From Hirsutella rhossiliensis (lineage: Eukaryota > Ascomycota > Sordariomycetes > Hypocreales > Ophiocordycipitaceae): a stretch of 64,000 nucleotides of DNA. The DNA lies in NCBI RefSeq assembly GCF_020360975.1, contig NW_025408689.1:186001-250000 (forward strand). The letters run 5' to 3'. Of this stretch, positions 12,322-25,164 are shown in pieces. Position 1 is the stretch's first letter. Every line of letters starts with the position of its first letter. The notes under the pieces were generated by a model. That model did not search any database. It saw only the letters and a program-made list of their open reading frames with translations, and was not told where the DNA came from. The position numbers and the translations under genes were made by a program.

Positions 12322-12577
12322 TATAAGAGCGCTACTAAGAGGTATAGGCTAATAAAGTACTTAGGTATATAGTACTAATATATCGGTAGGGTATTAGTAG
12401 GGAATCGTGCCTACCCCGCTTATATATTATAGACCTCTTACTACTCTAACTAAAGAGGAAAAATCCCTCTTCTTATAAGCTTTAGTCTTACGATAAGGAG
12501 AATATAATATATATAGCGTAGTACCTCTAGCTATCTCTACTACCTAACTAATTATACCGTAATACGTATTCCCTTAT
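12322..12577 (+). repeat. gypsy-B 5' LTR
   Basis: 256 bp, TATAAGAGCG...TCCCTTATA (ancestral TG...CA ends with RIP), near-identical to the 3' copy. Confidence 0.85.
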
Positions 12578-12639
12578 AATTTCTAAAGCTTCCCTTTTTA
12601 GTTACCTAATAAAGATAGCTACTTAAAGAAGACTATATA

Positions 12640-13800
12640 ACGCTCTTATAGCGCGACGTAGTAGTTTACTAGTTAAGGCCTCTTTATTACGTATATTAAG
12701 TATCTACTTAAGAGATAAAGAACTAGAAGATATATCCTTAGAATAGACCCTTATTACGGACGATATTCTAACTATATTAAAGATATCGCTACCTATAGGC
12801 GTAAGACCGTTAACTTATAAAGAAAAGCTTATAGCCCTATAAGCGCGTATTAAGGAGCTAAAAGAGATAAAACGCCTATAAGACCGCGTTATATAATTAG
12901 AGGAGGAAATTACTAAACGTGCTAGCGCTATCGCTATCTATTTAGGAAAGCGTCGATAGTCTTACTCCCTTAAATCGGACGGTAGTCGCGGTAGCGAGGT
13001 TAAGATTAAAAATATCGCTTAATTATCTTAACCTACTAATATACGGAAACGTCTAGACTAGACTTACGATCTAGAGGACGCTTTTAGGGCAGCGCCTAGA
13101 CGCTTTTATTGCGATAAAATAAAGATCCTCTACGCGGTAGATTATATATATAGCGACTATAAAGTAAGATAGCGCCGATACCTTAAAGAATAAACGCTAA
13201 TTAACTAATCTAAATATAGTATAGATTAAGTATACTTTAAGGAATAGATACTTATCCTAATTAAGGATACTATAAATAGGGAGATATTATTAGCGATATA
13301 ATTAAAGGAGGCTCGCTAACGAGAAGGCTAGTCCCCCTTAGAGTTTAGCTTATACCTTAACTCCTTAAAGAGGTATTTCGAACGCCTATTAAAAAAGGCG
13401 CGTGCTCTTATATTTTTCGCTAAGCTAGAGCTATAACTTCGAGACTAAATTAACCTTTATTTAATACCTATTTATGCCTATTAACGGGAAGAGCTTATAT
13501 AAGTCGCCTAACGATATTAGGATACTACTATTAATAAAAGGCAATATACTAATACTACTTCTACCTTTAAAGGAACTAGGAATAGAAGTAGTGCTATACC
13601 CTAAGGTAGTATATATAGGGGAAGGAATTAAAGAGGTCGATAAGCTAGGTAAAATCGTTAAGGAAATACTACCGATTCGACTAATAACTAGTAAGCTAGC
13701 GATATACCTATTAAGGGCTAAACTAGGGAACGTTATTAAGGAAGAGGATCTTTTACTTAATCGGGAATTATATATTTTTAATATAATAAGCTAGGATACC
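12640..13800 (+). pseudogene. gypsy-B gag, RIP-degraded
   Basis: Translated through stops, the plus strand shows a Gag-like protein. A charged coiled-coil stretch (about 12850-12930) is followed by a retrotransposon Gag core with F-A-K-L-E-x-x-L-R-D and L-Y-L-M-P (about 13420-13475), then a Gln/Arg/Thr-rich tail. TAG/TAA codons stand where Gln or Trp would be expected. The apparently open 106-codon frame at 13474-13794 is a shifted frame of this region. The product would form the capsid. Confidence 0.6.
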
Positions 13801-14559
13801 TATTTATAGAATATACTAATTCTTTAAAGGTAGAAACCTTAGTAAAGACTCTTAGACTTAATACTATAAAATAAAGAAAAGGTAAGATATCGGGGTAAAC
13901 GCCTTTCCCTTAGTAAACTTAATACCTATAAGATAGTTACTTAAAACTCTTATAACGATATTAAGGCGAAACCCTACTAAAGTCCCTATATACCTAGATA
14001 CTTATAGTACCGTTAACCTTATAAATATATACTTTACCTAATAATAAGGGTTACTATAAGTAGCGCTATTATACCCTAAGTTATTAGGGCTTAATAATAG
14101 TAGGGTAAGGGAGTATAGAGTATAGTTAGTACCGCTTTAAATAATAAATATAAGGGGCACCGAAAAGATAATTACTTATTTCTATATCGGTACTAATAAG
14201 TTAACGCTAAATAATCGGGTATTAATCCTTTTATTAGTTACTACCTTAGAGGATAAACGTATCTATATTATCTTATAGAAATAATAGTAGTAGTTTAAGT
14301 ATTAACTAGGTAGCGAAACCCTATAAAATCCCTATAGATTCCTTTAAGAATATAGGAATAAGGTAAGGGTATATATAATAGCCCTTAATCCTAAGCTAAT
14401 CCCGCTACTAGATAAAGATAAGGATAAAGGGATTTTATAGGAAGAATAAGCCGAAATCCTACTAACTTTCTACCGGTTTAAAGATACCTTCTTAGCTAAT
14501 AAATCCGATTTATTACTAGCTAGAAAAGGAACGGATTACTTAATTAATTTAATCCTTAA

Positions 14560-15860
14560 TATAGAACCTCCTTATAGACCGATTTACCTTCTATCGTAAA
14601 AGGAACTCTAAGTATTACGCGACTAGATCTAAGACGCGATAAAAAGGAAAATAATCTAGGAGTTAAAGAGCTTAGCTAGGGCGCCTATCCTTTTTATTCT
14701 AAAAAAGGATAGCACCTTACGGCTATATATAGACTACTATAGACTTAACTAGGTTATATAAAAGAATTAGTACCTTTTACCCCTTATTTTAGAGATTATT
14801 AACCGCTATTAAGGAGCTAAGTATTTTTCTAAGATTAATATATAGAATATATATTAATATATTCGAATTTAAGGAGGAGATAAATAAAAGACCGCTTTCT
14901 AAACGCGTTATAGATATTTCGAATACTTAGTAATACCCTTTAAACTTACTAACGTACTAGCTATATTTTAGAGCTATATCTATTAAGCGCTTAAGGGGCT
15001 CGTAGATATAATCTACGTAGTCTACCTTAACGATATCCTTATATACTTTAAAATAAGAGAAGAATATACTAAATACTTAGGATAAGTAATAGAAAGGCTA
15101 AGGGCTATAAAGCTTTATATAAAACTATTAAAGTATATCTTCTATTAATAGTTAGTTAAGTTCCTTAGGTTTATATTATCTATTAATAAGGTATTAATAG
15201 ACCTTTAATAAGTAGAGGCAATAGCCTAATAGCTTAAACCTATAACCTACTATAATATTTAGGTTTTCCTTAGGTTCTATAATTTTTACCGATAATTTAT
15301 ATATAGGTACTTAAGAGTTATAGCGCCCTTAACTATATTACTAAAGGGGAGTAAGAATAAGAAGAAGCTAGGGAGTATAGAGCTAAATCTCGCTAAAAGG
15401 GCAGCGTTTTAGGCTCTTAAGGACGCTTTTTAAGGAGCTCTACTCCTTTAATATTACGATCTAAAAAGATATATTTATATCGAAATAAATATATCGCAAT
15501 TTACGATAGTAGGGATTATCTCTTAACCTAATAATAAAGGGCGTTACTATCTAATCGTATTTTAGTTAAGGAAGTTTACTAGAGCTAAACTTAATTATAG
15601 TATTTTAAACTAAGAACTCTTTACTATTATTAAGTTATTTAAATACTAGCGATATTATATTAAAGGGGCAGCGTATAAAGTAAAGGTATTATTAGACTAC
15701 TATAACCTCTAGACGTTTATATACTAGACCTCCTTAAATAAGAGGTAAGTAAGATAGTATATATATTTAGTACTATTCGACTTTACGATTAAATATTATA
15801 TAGGTAAATCTAACTTAGCGGACGCGCTATTAAGAATGCCTAGATATAAGGGCGAGAAGC
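14560..15860 (+). pseudogene. gypsy-B reverse transcriptase and RNase H, RIP-degraded
   Basis: The plus-strand translation matches the Ty3/gypsy RT order: P-I-L-F-I-K-K, L-R-L-Y-I-D-Y-Y, G-A-K-Y-F-S-K-I, then F-E-Y-L-V-I-P-F, and the active-site strand at 15023-15040 reading Y-L-N-D-I-L where Y-L-D-D-I-L is expected (GAC to AAC, a RIP-type change). RNase H follows at about 15460-15860 with K-V-L-L-D-Y-Y-N-L and S-N-L-A-D-A-L-L-R. RT/RNase H would copy the element RNA into DNA. Confidence 0.8.
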
Positions 15861-16149
15861 CCCTATCTATAAAACTATTACTAGAGCTATAAGCGAAACT
15901 AGCTACTATTAATACTATATCTATATAAAGAAATAATAAGGCGTTTTTATAGGTAAAGAGACGCTTAACCTTAAGTTAATATAAGTATAGTAAAGTGCCT
16001 TTATATAAGGAAAATATATAAGCTTATCTATAGCAAAACTATAATAATTTAAGCGTAAGACTTAAACGATTAGCCGATTAAGCTAAAGAGAGAGCTAGTT
16101 ATAAATAGTTACTCTTAAGGAAGACCGCTAAAAAAGCAGCCTACTATAT

Positions 16150-17700
16150 AAATATTTATATAGTAGAAGTTCTAGAACTATTCCTAGAGTTACTAAAACG
16201 TACTTAGTCGGTTAACATAGCGATTAATAGGCTAAAGGAGACTAAAGACTTCTTAAAAGGAAAGGGTTTCTAGTTAGTGCGCCTAGATAAACTATTACTA
16301 TAAAAGGGTTATATTATAGTACCTTTAAAGGCAGCCTTATAGTAAGAGCTAATATAGCTCTTTTATAATAATCTATTAGTAAGATACTTTAGCTCTTAAT
16401 ATACTAGTAAACTACTAGCGAGGAACTTCTACTAGGATAGAATAATAAAAGATATAAATAAATACGTTTAGTTATACTTAGTATATTAAGGTATAGTATC
16501 TAAGAGGCATCGCCCCTATAGTACTATATAATCGTTACTATATCTTATATAACTATAGGAAGAATTATTAATAGACTTTACTATAGGTCTGCCTAAAGTA
16601 TAGTATAATAAATAAGACGTTAATACGATCTTAGTAATTATAGACCGATATACTAAGTATTACTTCTTCTTTCCTATCTCTAAGATAATAATAGCCCTAG
16701 AGCTAGTAGAATTATTCTATTACTAAGTTAAATTAGTATATAGACCTTTAAAAGGCATTATCTTAGATAGAGGGTCCCTATTTATAAGTAAGGTCTAGTT
16801 AAATCTTTATTTTATCTTATAAGTAAAATATAGGCTATCGACGGTATTTTACCTATAAACTAATAGGTAAACGGAACGAATAAACTAAGCTATATAGCAC
16901 TACTTAAGATACTTTACTAACTTAGAATAAACTAACTAAGCGTTACTCTTATATATTACTTAATTTATATATAATAATATAAAGAACGTAATAACTAGGT
17001 TATTACTTAATAAAGCGTTAATAGGTTACTAACTAAACTTCTATATTAATACTAAGGATAATATTATTTAAAGGGGGGTACCTAAAGTAAGAGTAAGAGT
17101 TACTAAGCTATAAGAGCTATAAAAGAGGCTTAAAGAATACTAAGGAAAGGCTATTAAATCGTAAGCGAAATACTATAATTTAAGGCACTAACCGCTTATA
17201 CTAAAAGTAAGAGACCTTATAGTATTATCGATAAAGAACTTACGCCTTAAGGATAAAAAAGGAAAACTCTTACCTAAGTATATTAGACCGTTTTAGGTCC
17301 TATAAGCTATTAGAAAGTAAGTATATCGTTTTATACTCCCTAAGAAAAGCGTAAAGGCACCTATAAAGATAGTAAAACCTTACCGATACTAAACTTAGAG
17401 GACGATAAAGGCAAATAGGAAGTCTAAGAGATTAAAGACTAAAAGAGATCTAAGGGCAATACCTTTTTCCTTATTAAATAAAAAGGATAGCTAGCTAAGT
17501 ATAACTAATAGGTCGATGCTAAAGATATAGTAAATAGCTAAGACTTTATTAAAGAATATACTACTCGCCTAACTAGGAAAAAGAAGCGTAAGACTAAGTA
17601 AGGTAAGGAAACCTATTAGTATAAGGAGACGCTACTAAATCGGTAATAAATCCCTACTAAATCGCTACTAACTCGTTAATATATTAGCACGCCTAAATAT
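16150..17700 (+). pseudogene. gypsy-B integrase and pol C-terminus, RIP-degraded
   Basis: The integrase core is visible at about 16566-16690 with L-I-D-F-T-I-G-L-P and then I-L-V-I-I-D-R-Y-T-K-Y, the two strands around the first two catalytic aspartates. The frame continues through a basic C-terminal region (K-K-K-R-K near 17580) and fades near 17650-17760. There are many TAG/TAA stops from RIP. Confidence 0.7.
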
Positions 17701-17936
17701 CCTATAACTATATATAAAATAGTAAAATAAAAGAATAGGGAAAACTATTTATACTACCTATTAAATATTATTAAGGAAAATAAAACTAAACTATAACTTT
17801 ACTAAGGCCTTAATAATAAAGGAGAGAAGGATAGTTATAGCTAAATAAAAGAAAGATAAGACCTATCTATTACTTCCGACTACCCCTCTTTTTTACTAGT
17901 ATAGCGGGAACTAACTAAGGCGCCCCCTCTACTATA

Positions 17937-19472
17937 CTAAATACCTCCGGAAATACTAAAACTACCCTATCCTCTACTCCTTCTTTATCCTCTATATTAA
18001 GACCTATCTTTATTAGTACGGCACTTACCTTAGCCTTAGTAAATAGTAAGGTATATTACTACGAAGTATAGCCTATATCGCCGTTAATAAAGTAGAGTTT
18101 TAACTAGGATTCCTAGGCCTAGTACTCTAGGCTTATATAGGCGATATCGAATAAGGGCGTAGGGTTAAGGCGAATAATAAGCTCGCGGCGCTTATTAATT
18201 AGCGTATAGTAGTCGGTATGCTCGACCTAGTATATCGTTAAGCGGTCGCTAATAAAAGGGTCGGATAAAACTTATAATAGTAGACTTCTATATACCTATA
18301 GTCCTAAAGGACTTATAATAGGCCGTCTTAGCGGCGTTAAAAGCCTCGGCTAAATACTATACTATAATAGTAAGACGGCGCTAATTAGCTTCCTTAAAAA
18401 TAAGCACGCCTACGTCTAAGCTATCGTCCTTAGTATCCTTATTACCGGTCTTTAGCTTATTAAGTATATATAAGTACTTAATAATAGCGACTATATCGGC
18501 CTAGTTACTAGATATAAGAGTAGCGGCCTTAAGAAGGATTAGCTTATTAATCGTAATATTTAAAGTTAAGGGGAAACCTACTTAGTTATAGGTCGCGGTA
18601 TATCTATAGCACTACTTATAGCGCGTTAAGGAAATACCTAAGAAAATATAGCTAATTAAAAGTACCTTAATAGGGTTAAGCTCGGTTATACTATACTTTT
18701 TAATAACTATCCTAAAATAATAAATATACTAGAGCTTATAAGGGATAACCTTATAGGCCTTAACTGTACGGGCTTTAGCCTTAGATCGGGTGCGCTTCTT
18801 TATAGGAGCGCGACCGCCTCGTACTACCGCCTAGGTGCCCTTATCTCCGGCGCCGCTATTCTTAGGTTCGTCGGTAGGAGGAGTTAGATCGCGGCCGTCT
18901 CTATTATTACTATTATCGTTATCTTAGCCCTTATTCGGCTAGGTATTAGGATAGTCTTAGCCCTCGTTCGGCTAGGCCTTATCGTTAATATTAGCCTACT
19001 TATTCTAAGGAGCGGCCTAAGCGACGATCTCTTATTAGCTAGAGCCGCCCTATTAAGACAGAGTAGCTAAGTTATCGGTACTTACCTAGGAGCGCCTAGG
19101 CACGATCTCCTCGCTAGTATTAATATCGCTAATAGGGGTAATAGACTTATAAGTTTCCTAGCCTATAAAGGTAGGCTTATTAATAGCTAGAGCTAGGGTA
19201 TTTAGTGGGGTAATAGGGGCACGACCCTCGCTAACGTTAGGTCTTAGACTAAAAGTCTCCTAGGACTAGGATTCCCCTATACCTTTCTTAGCTTTCTTCG
19301 CTAAAGGGGAACTAGCGTCGCTATAAGACTTTTAAGCTAATTACTTATATTTTAAGGGTAAACCCGCCGCTACCTACTTTTATATATAGCGTAGGAAATC
19401 GGCGTTATAGTTCTTTATTTTCTTTAGCGTAGAAGGTATTATCGTTAATAAATCGTCGATAAAAAGTAATAT
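17937..19472 (-). pseudogene. gypsy-B antisense ORF (unknown protein, RIP-degraded)
   Basis: One minus-strand frame can be followed for about 510 codons without a frameshift from 19472 (ATA in place of ATG) to about 17937, convergent with pol. The interruptions are TAG/TAA, as expected for mutated Gln or Trp codons. The reading is protein-like: an N-terminal part with A-A-G-L-P-L-K-Y-K, a Ser/Thr/Asn-rich middle, a basic K-K-R-T-R-S-K-A-K segment that could be a nuclear localisation signal, and a hydrophobic/Arg-Tyr-rich C-terminal part. Upstream on the minus strand are a TATA-like box and a pyrimidine tract. I do not recognise the family. It could instead be a fortuitous frame, but its length, promoter-like upstream region and placement argue against that. 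Confidence 0.5.
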
Positions 19473-19530
19473 AAAAAGGTATAAGGGATTAATAAAAAAG
19501 GGCGTAAAACTCTATAATAATCGTAAGCGG

Positions 19531-19596
19531 AAGAGTTAAAGAAGAAAAGAAAATAGAAAAAGTAAGAGATATATACGCACGCTCTTTATATTATAG
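19531..19596 (-). promoter_or_regulatory. Putative promoter of gypsy-B antisense ORF
   Basis: On the minus strand a TATA-like box (19584-19596) is followed by a long pyrimidine-rich run (19531-19568) and then the antisense frame. TATA plus CT-rich stretch is a common promoter layout in filamentous fungi. It is oriented away from the 3' LTR and against pol. Confidence 0.4.
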
Positions 19597-19820
19597 TTAC
19601 GCGGCCGATATATAGGTAATATTATAACGGTTGCTTAGCGGCTACCGCTAGTATAATAACTATTAACGTTATAAAGTATAGACTAACGTATACTTATATA
19701 AGCGTATACGCGCGATATATAACCGAAACTACCTCTCTTTTTAACCGAATATATATAGTATAGTAAAAGTAATATATATTAAAGATATAGCCGAGACGTC
19801 TATATAGGAGGGGAGATAAT

Positions 19821-20077
19821 TATAAGAGCGCTACTAAAAGGTATAGGCTAATAAAGTACTTAGGTACGTAGTACTAATATATTAATAGGGTATTAGTAGG
19901 GAATCGTGCCTACCCTACTTATATATTATAGACCTCTCGCTACTCTAACTAAAGAGGGAAAATCCCTCTTCCTATAAGCTTTAGTCTTACGATAAGGAGA
20001 ATATAATATATATAGCGTAGTACCTCTAGCTATCTCTACTACCTAACTAATCGTACTATAATATATACTCCCTTATA
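19821..20077 (+). repeat. gypsy-B 3' LTR
   Basis: 257 bp, preceded by a polypurine tract at about 19807-19820 and followed by TSD GGCCC. Confidence 0.85.
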
Positions 20078-21285
20078 GGCCCTTTTAGGTCCCTAGGCTC
20101 TTTTAGACCTACTTAAGAAAAAGGGGCCTAAAGAAGGGAAAGTCTTATAAGAAAGGGGGCCTTCTTTAAAGGGAAAACCCTAATTAAAATAGGGGGCCCT
20201 TTAAAAGGAAAAACGTCTTTCTTTTCTTTAGCTATAGACGTTACCTTCTTATATATACTATTAGCTCCTCTTATAGACTCTTAAGGCGGGCCTTTAAAGA
20301 TAGCTTCTCTCGAACGTCTTCTAGCCTAATTTACTATAAAAAGACAGCTAGCTTTTACTTTAGTAGGGGCTTTATAAGACCGTTAGCTTTTATTAATACC
20401 GTTAGAACCTAACGGACGGAAATAAGTCCCCTTTAGACTTCTTAGTATAACTAATACTAATAGATATTAATATACTATAGCCGGGTCGATAGCTTATTAT
20501 TTTCCTTTATAAGAATTTATATAGTCTATATATTATTATATTCTATAGCTAACGGGGATAGAATTTATAGTCGTAAAGATATTAGTAGCTAGCTAAGGAA
20601 AATCGCTTCTTTTAACGCTTTTAAAAGAGCTAGTAGCTCTGCCTCTATACTTAAAGTCGTAATAGTAGCTTACTTTAAAGCTCTCTAACTAATAGTTCCT
20701 TTAAAAAGGGCTATAATATACCCCTATAAGCTCTTTCTATCTAATAAATTATCCGTAAAGGATAAATCGCTTAAATAAAGGAAGATTTCGGTAGCTTATT
20801 TCTTCCTTTCTAGCCCTCCTAGGCATAGACTATATAATCTTATTAAATAGAGATAAAGGATAGCTCTATCTACTACTTCTTAATAGCTAGGGCTAGGATT
20901 CTAGTTATACCTAGCTAGCTAAGAGACCGTAAAAGAGATATCCGGTCTAGTAGAAATAGCTAAAAAAAAGCAAGGAGACTACCTTCTATTAATATTAGTG
21001 TTTCTCTTACTCCCTAGCTTAAAAGGACGGATTAAGTAAAAGCTCTTTATTTATTATAGGTATAAAGGGAAGCTTCTTATCAAGGGAATTAAAGAGGAAT
21101 TTATAAGCGACCTTATCGATATAGGCGTCCTAGGTAAGCTAGATAGTCCGTTAGGACCTATTCCTAAGGATTTATATCCCTAGGAACTACTTTAGCTCCC
21201 TTAGCCTAGTTATCTTATACCTTTATTATAAGCCTTATATAGCCTCCCTAGTATTAGCTTCTTCCTCTTTTAGGTAGGCCTAGAT

Positions 21286-21300
21286 AATATCGTCGACGTA
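21286..21300 (-). other. copia-3 reverse transcriptase active-site motif
   Basis: Minus-strand codons TAC-GTC-GAC-GAT-ATT give Y-V-D-D-I, the Ty1/copia RT active site, preceded by an I-V-F-F strand. In copia-4 the same site (near 46865-46880) reads Y-I-N-N-I after RIP, and in copia-2 it is deleted. Confidence 0.8.
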
Positions 21301-24300
21301 GAAAAAGACTATAATTTTACCCTTCTATATTATATACGGTTCCTAAGGGACTTTCTTAAAGCCTAGGGCTTTAAGGGAACCTATTAAATACTATTACTCA
21401 AGAAGGGGTAATCTTTATAGTCTATATAGAGCTTTCCTAAGCTATAGAACCTTTCCTAGCTATTAAAAGCCTAGTAAAAGGCGTATATAGATAACTTCTT
21501 TTTCCTTAAGTAAGTAGTTAATAAAGGCGTTAACTATATCTATCTATTTAAGCTCGAGGTCGAATTCTACTACTATAGCTATAAGGGTCCGAAAAGATAT
21601 CCCTACTAAGGTAGTTGCCTTAGTAGGTAGATCCCCTTTTTCCTATTAATTCTTATAGATAACTAGCTAGGCTTTATACTTTTAAAGGAAGCCGTATTTA
21701 TTAGTCTTATAGATAAAGACCTACTTATAGCTAAGGATATATTTTCCTCTTACCTTTTCCTTAAGGACCTCTTTAAAAGACCCTATCTCTTTATATAAGG
21801 CTAGGTAGTCTTTCTAGGCCTAGAAAAACTAGTCTTTAAAAGGATATCTTTCTAGCTGCTTTTAGTTTACTAGTAGGTCTAGGAGGTCTCTTTTATATAC
21901 CTTCCTTACTAATAGCTATAGCTTAAAAAGCCGACCTACTATAAATGCTCTATAGGAACCGTCTTTTATTAGCGTTAGGTAGAAGTTAGAAAAACGATCG
22001 AAATAAGGGAGAGGTTAGTCTTCTTTAGTATCTATATCGGGCCCTATACCTTCCTTTACTTCTTAAAGCAGGGATAAAAAGGCAGCTAGGTAATCCTTTA
22101 AGAGAGGTGCCTTTCCTACCCCCTTAAGGGTCGAGATAGGAAGACTAACTAAAAAAGCTGCTTCTAGATCTTCTTCTTATATAAGAGGAGGCGTAGGTAA
22201 GTAGGCGTATTCTAGCTCTACCGCTTTCCTATAGTCTCCTTCTTCGTTTAGATTATTTAATCTAATAGCTTCCTCTTCTTCTAAGTTAGTATTATCCTTA
22301 ACTACTTCGACGTCGGTTTCTTCGTTTATTTCCTTATCTAGGATCTCTTCTTAAGACTATTAGAAAGGGGGGATTTAAATCTTTTAAATTAGCTAACGTT
22401 AAGAGAGTAAGAGGCGCTATTAATCCCTCTTTCTATTAAAGAAGCTAGATTTATCGAAAATTATATCCCTAGTTAAAATAACCTTCTATAAAAGAGGAAT
22501 CTAGATCTAGAAGATATTTATAGAATTATAACTAATAAGGTAACTAATAAAGGCTCTTAAATTAAGCTTTCTTTTCTTCTTTTTTTTTAGCTATATATCG
22601 GTAGTTATTATATATACCTTATAGCTATAGGCATAAAGGTAAGCTAGCGAGGCCCTTTTCTTTATAAAGAGCTTAAGGGGGGATTTCTAGTCTATTCCTT
22701 AGGTAGTCCCTCTAAGGGTCCGGTTCTAAAGGTAATAAGCGGTCTTAATAACTTCCTTTTAAAGGTTATATAAAAGCTTTATAGTAAGTCTTATTATATA
22801 GGCCCTTTCTATTATAGTACCCCCTAATCTTTCTGCCCCTCCGTTCTAGGCCTAGGTATTTAGTGCTAACGGGAGGGGTAAAATTCCCCTTTTTCGAAGC
22901 TAATTTAAGATATCCTTTATAAATAGCTCTCTATTAGATTATATCTTCTTTACCTCGTAGCTAAAGTAGGATTTTATCCAGTTAATAAAGTCCTAGAGGG
23001 TAAACTAGTTATACTTACTTAGGTAGGTCCGTAAGAAATAAGGGAAAACTATCCTTAAAAAGGCGTCTATAAAAAACATTACCCTAACGAAGCTTTCCTA
23101 ATCCCTAGAAACGTTAGTTTAGTCGACCTAAATTTCCTTATATAGCTAGTCCGGCTATAAAGGCGTTCGTCTAGAAATTTATCTCTTAGTCTTTCCTTAA
23201 CTATAGCATTTATATTTAACGGTCTTTAGTCCCCTTATTCGTACGCCCTATTATTAGCCTAGCTTATATAAAGGTAGGGGGCCTAGGTAACTAAGTTATA
23301 TATACTAAAGAATGCCGTCTCTTTAAGCTGCTAAAAGAGGGTCCTTTATAGTAGACCTATTCCTCTTAGTAGGGAAAGCTAACTTCTTAAGAGGTTCCTT
23401 ATTAAGGATAGGTCGGAATTTAAGAATAAATTAACCGAATTTTTCCTCGATAAGCCTAATAGTCTAATTCTTTTAGACTAGCCTCGTTAGCTTAGACGTC
23501 GTATCCTAAAAGATCCCTTCCTTTTAAAGAAAGCGGAAGGAAATTAAGCTCGTTAAAAATCGAGGGCAAAAAGCTACCCTTTTTCGTCGAAGAATTTATA
23601 TAGATCCGTTAGGTAATTTTATCGTAAAATTCACCCTTCTATATCCCTCTATCCGTACGGTTAATTCCCTAGCAATAAGGTATTCCCTTTATGCCTTCTT
23701 AAAGGACCGGAATCGTAAGAGTATATTATAAATATTAAGGGAAGTACTAGAGTTAAGGATAGCTGATTTTTATAGGGGATAATCGGAGGGTCCTAACGGT
23801 TAGTCTTACTAATCTATAGGGAATACGAACGCCGGATTTACTATACTAATAAATTTTCCTTGAATTTACGGCTCGAATAAGGGCAGCGGCGTTAGTTACT
23901 ATTTCTTAGTAACCCGAATCTCGTCTATCTTCTTCTATAACGAGGGGTCCTCCTTAAGAGACTTATACTATTTCTCGTAGCCTCTTTAAAGGGTTAATAC
24001 CTTTAGGTCGGTTTTCCTTAAAGACCTACTAGTAGTCTTCTAGCTAATAAGGCTTTTTATATACTTAGTAGGTAAGTTAATTCCTCCTTATACGTTATCT
24101 CTTCGAGGAATCCTTATCCCTTTCTAGAAGGTCTACTTAAAAACCCCCTCTTTTTACTCCTTTTTACTAATATTAATAAGGTTCGATTTCGACTAGTTCC
24201 TTGATTTTTCGACTAATAGATTAAAAGGTCTATTAGGGGACTAGTCGGGCCGGTCTAACTAACGGGACCGGGGCTAGGCCCGGAGTAAGATACGTAGCCG

Positions 24301-24597
24301 GGGCCGGGCCTAGGGCCGTAGCTATAGTTAACGACGGCGTTAAGGCTCTCGAGGGAGGAGGAGCTAAAGGAGCAACAGCCGCAGCAGTAGTAGCGGGAGC
24401 CGTAGTAATAGGGGCTATAGTAGCTATAGGGGCAGTAGGTCGAGCCGTCTAGGTCGAGTGCTAGCTATAAAGGAATAAGACTACTTACTATTATACTCTA
24501 GCAGCCTCTTTATTTAGTTCCTAGCTAGCTTCTCGAAAGATAGTTAAGTAGCCGTTATTAATAGGCTTTATTAGTAGAAATATATCTTATAGCTACT

Positions 24598-25164
24598 TGT
24601 AAGGAACGGTGTTCCTACTATAAATAAAGCAGCTATAATATACTCTCCCGATTATATAAGCCAATAAGTAGTATATTAATTATAGACAAAATCTCATCCT
24701 ATAGAGCAAGAATCGCTCGTCATTTTGCATGTCATTATGCATTAAACGGGTTGCCGGTTATCGTACAATCGGGAATCGAAGGAACAGAGCTAGCTTAGAA
24801 TGCTAGCTAAGACCTCTCAAGAACACCGCACGACCAACCTCCTCTAAACACGAATATCAGTAGAACCAAGACACTTCCAGATTCACTCGAGATATCACGG
24901 AATTCCTCAGTCTCAGGGCTATACGGCAGCCTAAATCTGGTCCCGAAAGGTTCTTCCGTTCAGCTACAATTGTCTATATAAGACAGCATGTCCGCTGGTA
25001 GATAGATAAAAAATCATCAACTTTAACACCTCTTCCACACACCAATACACTACCAATAAATTCCGTTAAAATTCCTACCTTATACTCCTTCTTCCCCTCT
25101 ATCACGTAGTCTTACGTGATTTCTTGATTTCCCAAAATTCCGCTTTTGCTCATATACCTTAAGA
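24598..25164 (+). mobile_element. Y2: solo LTR, largely un-RIPed
   Basis: A 567-bp segment starting TGTAAGGAAC and ending CCTTAAGA, flanked by TSD CTACT (24593-24597 and 25165-25169), inserted in copia-3. It is rich in CA and TG (for example around 24716-24760), whereas the copia-3 sequence on both sides has almost none. It carries a TATA-like box at 24974-24982. The RIPed homologue is Y1. No ORF is seen. Full-length parents are not in the window. Confidence 0.8.
24974..24982 (+). promoter_or_regulatory. TATA-like box in solo LTR Y2
   Basis: CTATATAAG about two-thirds into the LTR, in an otherwise mixed-composition region. It is plausible as the LTR promoter and gives the likely transcription direction (plus). 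Confidence 0.45.

Larger units (their letters stand above)
12322..20077 (+). mobile_element. gypsy-B: Ty3/gypsy element with antisense ORF
   Basis: 7.76-kb element inserted in copia-3 with TSD GGCCC (12317-12321 and 20078-20082). LTRs are 12322-12577 and 19821-20077. A polypurine run GGAGGGGAGATAAT abuts the 3' LTR, giving plus orientation. Gag, reverse transcriptase, RNase H and integrase can be read in order on the plus strand. The 1.5 kb between the end of pol and the 3' LTR carries a separate frame on the minus strand. The element is RIP-saturated. Confidence 0.85.

Noticed and set aside
13474..13794. Open 106-codon plus-strand frame
   Set aside because: It is a shifted frame of the gypsy-B gag C-terminal region; the true frame, read through RIP stops, gives Gag-like sequence. 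Its Ile/Leu richness is what RIPed AT-rich DNA yields.
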